5,593 bases of DNA, from the NCBI GenBank assembly GCA_947623755.1, contig CANQHB010000064.1, positions 1 to 5,593 on the forward strand, in the 5' to 3' direction. Origin of the DNA: an uncultured Bacilli bacterium (GTDB taxonomy: Bacteria; Bacillota_I; Bacilli_A; RF39; UBA660). Below are positions 5,373 to 5,593 of this stretch, in pieces (the stretch's first letter is position 1; each line of letters begins with the position of its first letter). The notes under the pieces are model-generated. The model saw nothing but the letters and a program-made list of their open reading frames with translations. It ran no database searches and was not told the origin of the DNA. The position numbers and the translations under genes were made by a program.

Positions 5373-5593
5373 TAATAATCTTTAATAGCTTCACTTATGA
5401 TGGAAGCTATTTTCTTTTGGTAGTCTTTAGTTTTTAGTTTAGTTAGTTCTTGATAATTAGACAAAAAACCACATTCAATTAAAATACCGGGAATAGTTAG
5501 TTTATCATACATGTAGGTGCGATTAGGAATTTTTTTTATTTGGCGATTAGTTTTTAGCTCTTCATTAAATTTAGCTTGGACTATTTCGGCAAT
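5369..5593 (-). CDS. C-terminal part of N-acetylmuramoyl-L-alanine amidase (Amidase_3, CwlD/AmiC type)
   Basis: The last 74 codons of a gene entering from the right edge are open in one frame and end in TAA. The fragment reads IAEIVQAKFNEEL at its start, then GILIECGFLSN and later KDYQKKIASIISEAIKDYY. This is the recognisable end of the Amidase_3 fold: the Glu in LIECGFLSN (codon at 5474-5476) is the conserved catalytic or structural acid, and the final segment matches the family's last helix. Such enzymes are zinc amidases that cut the bond between N-acetylmuramic acid and the stem peptide. The zinc-binding His/Glu residues and any signal peptide lie outside the window. Its stop codon overlaps that of the convergent phospholipase-like gene, and its 3' coding region contains that gene's terminator. 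I see no terminator of its own. Confidence 0.9.
   Translation of the reverse strand: MAEIVQAKFNEELKTNRQIKKIPNRTYMYDKLTIPGILIECGFLSNYQELTKLKTKDYQKKIASIISEAIKDYY
5384..5418 (+). terminator. Intrinsic terminator of the phospholipase-like gene, inside amidase coding sequence
   Basis: AATAGCTTC (5384-5392) pairs perfectly with GAAGCTATT (5403-5411) around a 10-base loop, followed by the T-rich tract TTTCTTTT. It begins 12 bases after the phospholipase-like stop. The same DNA encodes the amidase C-terminal helix on the other strand. In the minus direction the hairpin is followed by AAAG rather than T, so it should act only on plus-strand transcripts. Confidence 0.8.

Noticed and set aside
5384..5411. 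Bidirectional terminator serving both convergent genes
   Set aside because: On the minus strand the stem is followed by AAAG, not a T run, and lies before the amidase stop codon.
1..5593. Genetic code 4 (TGA read as Trp), suggested by AT-richness and no TGA stop among the six visible genes
   Set aside because: The Trp codons in the long genes are TGG and the tRNA anticodon is CCA; an AT-rich code 4 genome should use TGA for many Trp residues.
1..5593. CRISPR array, insertion sequence or other mobile element
   Set aside because: No regularly spaced repeats, transposase-like reading frame or matching terminal inverted repeats were seen.

Overview
The window looks like chromosome from a low-GC, AT-rich, Gram-positive-type bacterium with a compact genome. 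Two peptidoglycan-active enzymes, a lipoprotein and a membrane-anchored HtrA protease point to a walled cell with one membrane. My best guess is an uncultured Bacilli lineage near the Mollicutes or Erysipelotrichia, but this is inference. The standard genetic code fits: every Trp codon I checked is TGG, and the six visible stops are five TAA and one TAG.

Layout from left to right. At the left edge a minus-strand gene is cut off after its first eight codons. It diverges from a tRNA-Trp(CCA) gene on the plus strand, which has its own promoter and terminator. Four complete minus-strand genes follow. In order along the plus strand they are a small lipoprotein of unknown function (238-780), a secreted or anchored GH3 beta-N-acetylglucosaminidase of the NagZ type (987-2165), an HtrA-like serine protease with a PDZ domain (2236-3342), and an Abi_2-family HEPN protein of the AbiD/AbiF type (start at 4273, stop at 3344). 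The Abi_2 gene is transcribed first and lies one base from htrA, so the two form a bicistronic operon that ends at a strong intrinsic terminator over the htrA stop. A divergent promoter region (about 4274-4418) drives a plus-strand zinc-dependent phospholipase C-like protein (4419-5372). Its stop overlaps that of a convergent, truncated N-acetylmuramoyl-L-alanine amidase (5369 to the window end).

How the genes fit together. NagZ and the amidase are both peptidoglycan hydrolases, HtrA handles protein quality at the cell surface, and Abi_2/HEPN proteins are candidate anti-phage RNases or toxins. The most noteworthy points are the tight Abi_2-HtrA operon and a repeated expression module: TATAAT-like -10 boxes, mostly preceded by TGn, lie only 17-20 bases from the start codon, so predicted leaders are about 10-14 nt and consist mainly of the Shine-Dalgarno sequence. 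Several terminators are also folded into coding ends. Two apparent GTG starts (4282 minus, 4410 plus) fall inside Shine-Dalgarno sequences and should be moved to the downstream ATGs. I see no CRISPR array, insertion sequence or prophage gene.
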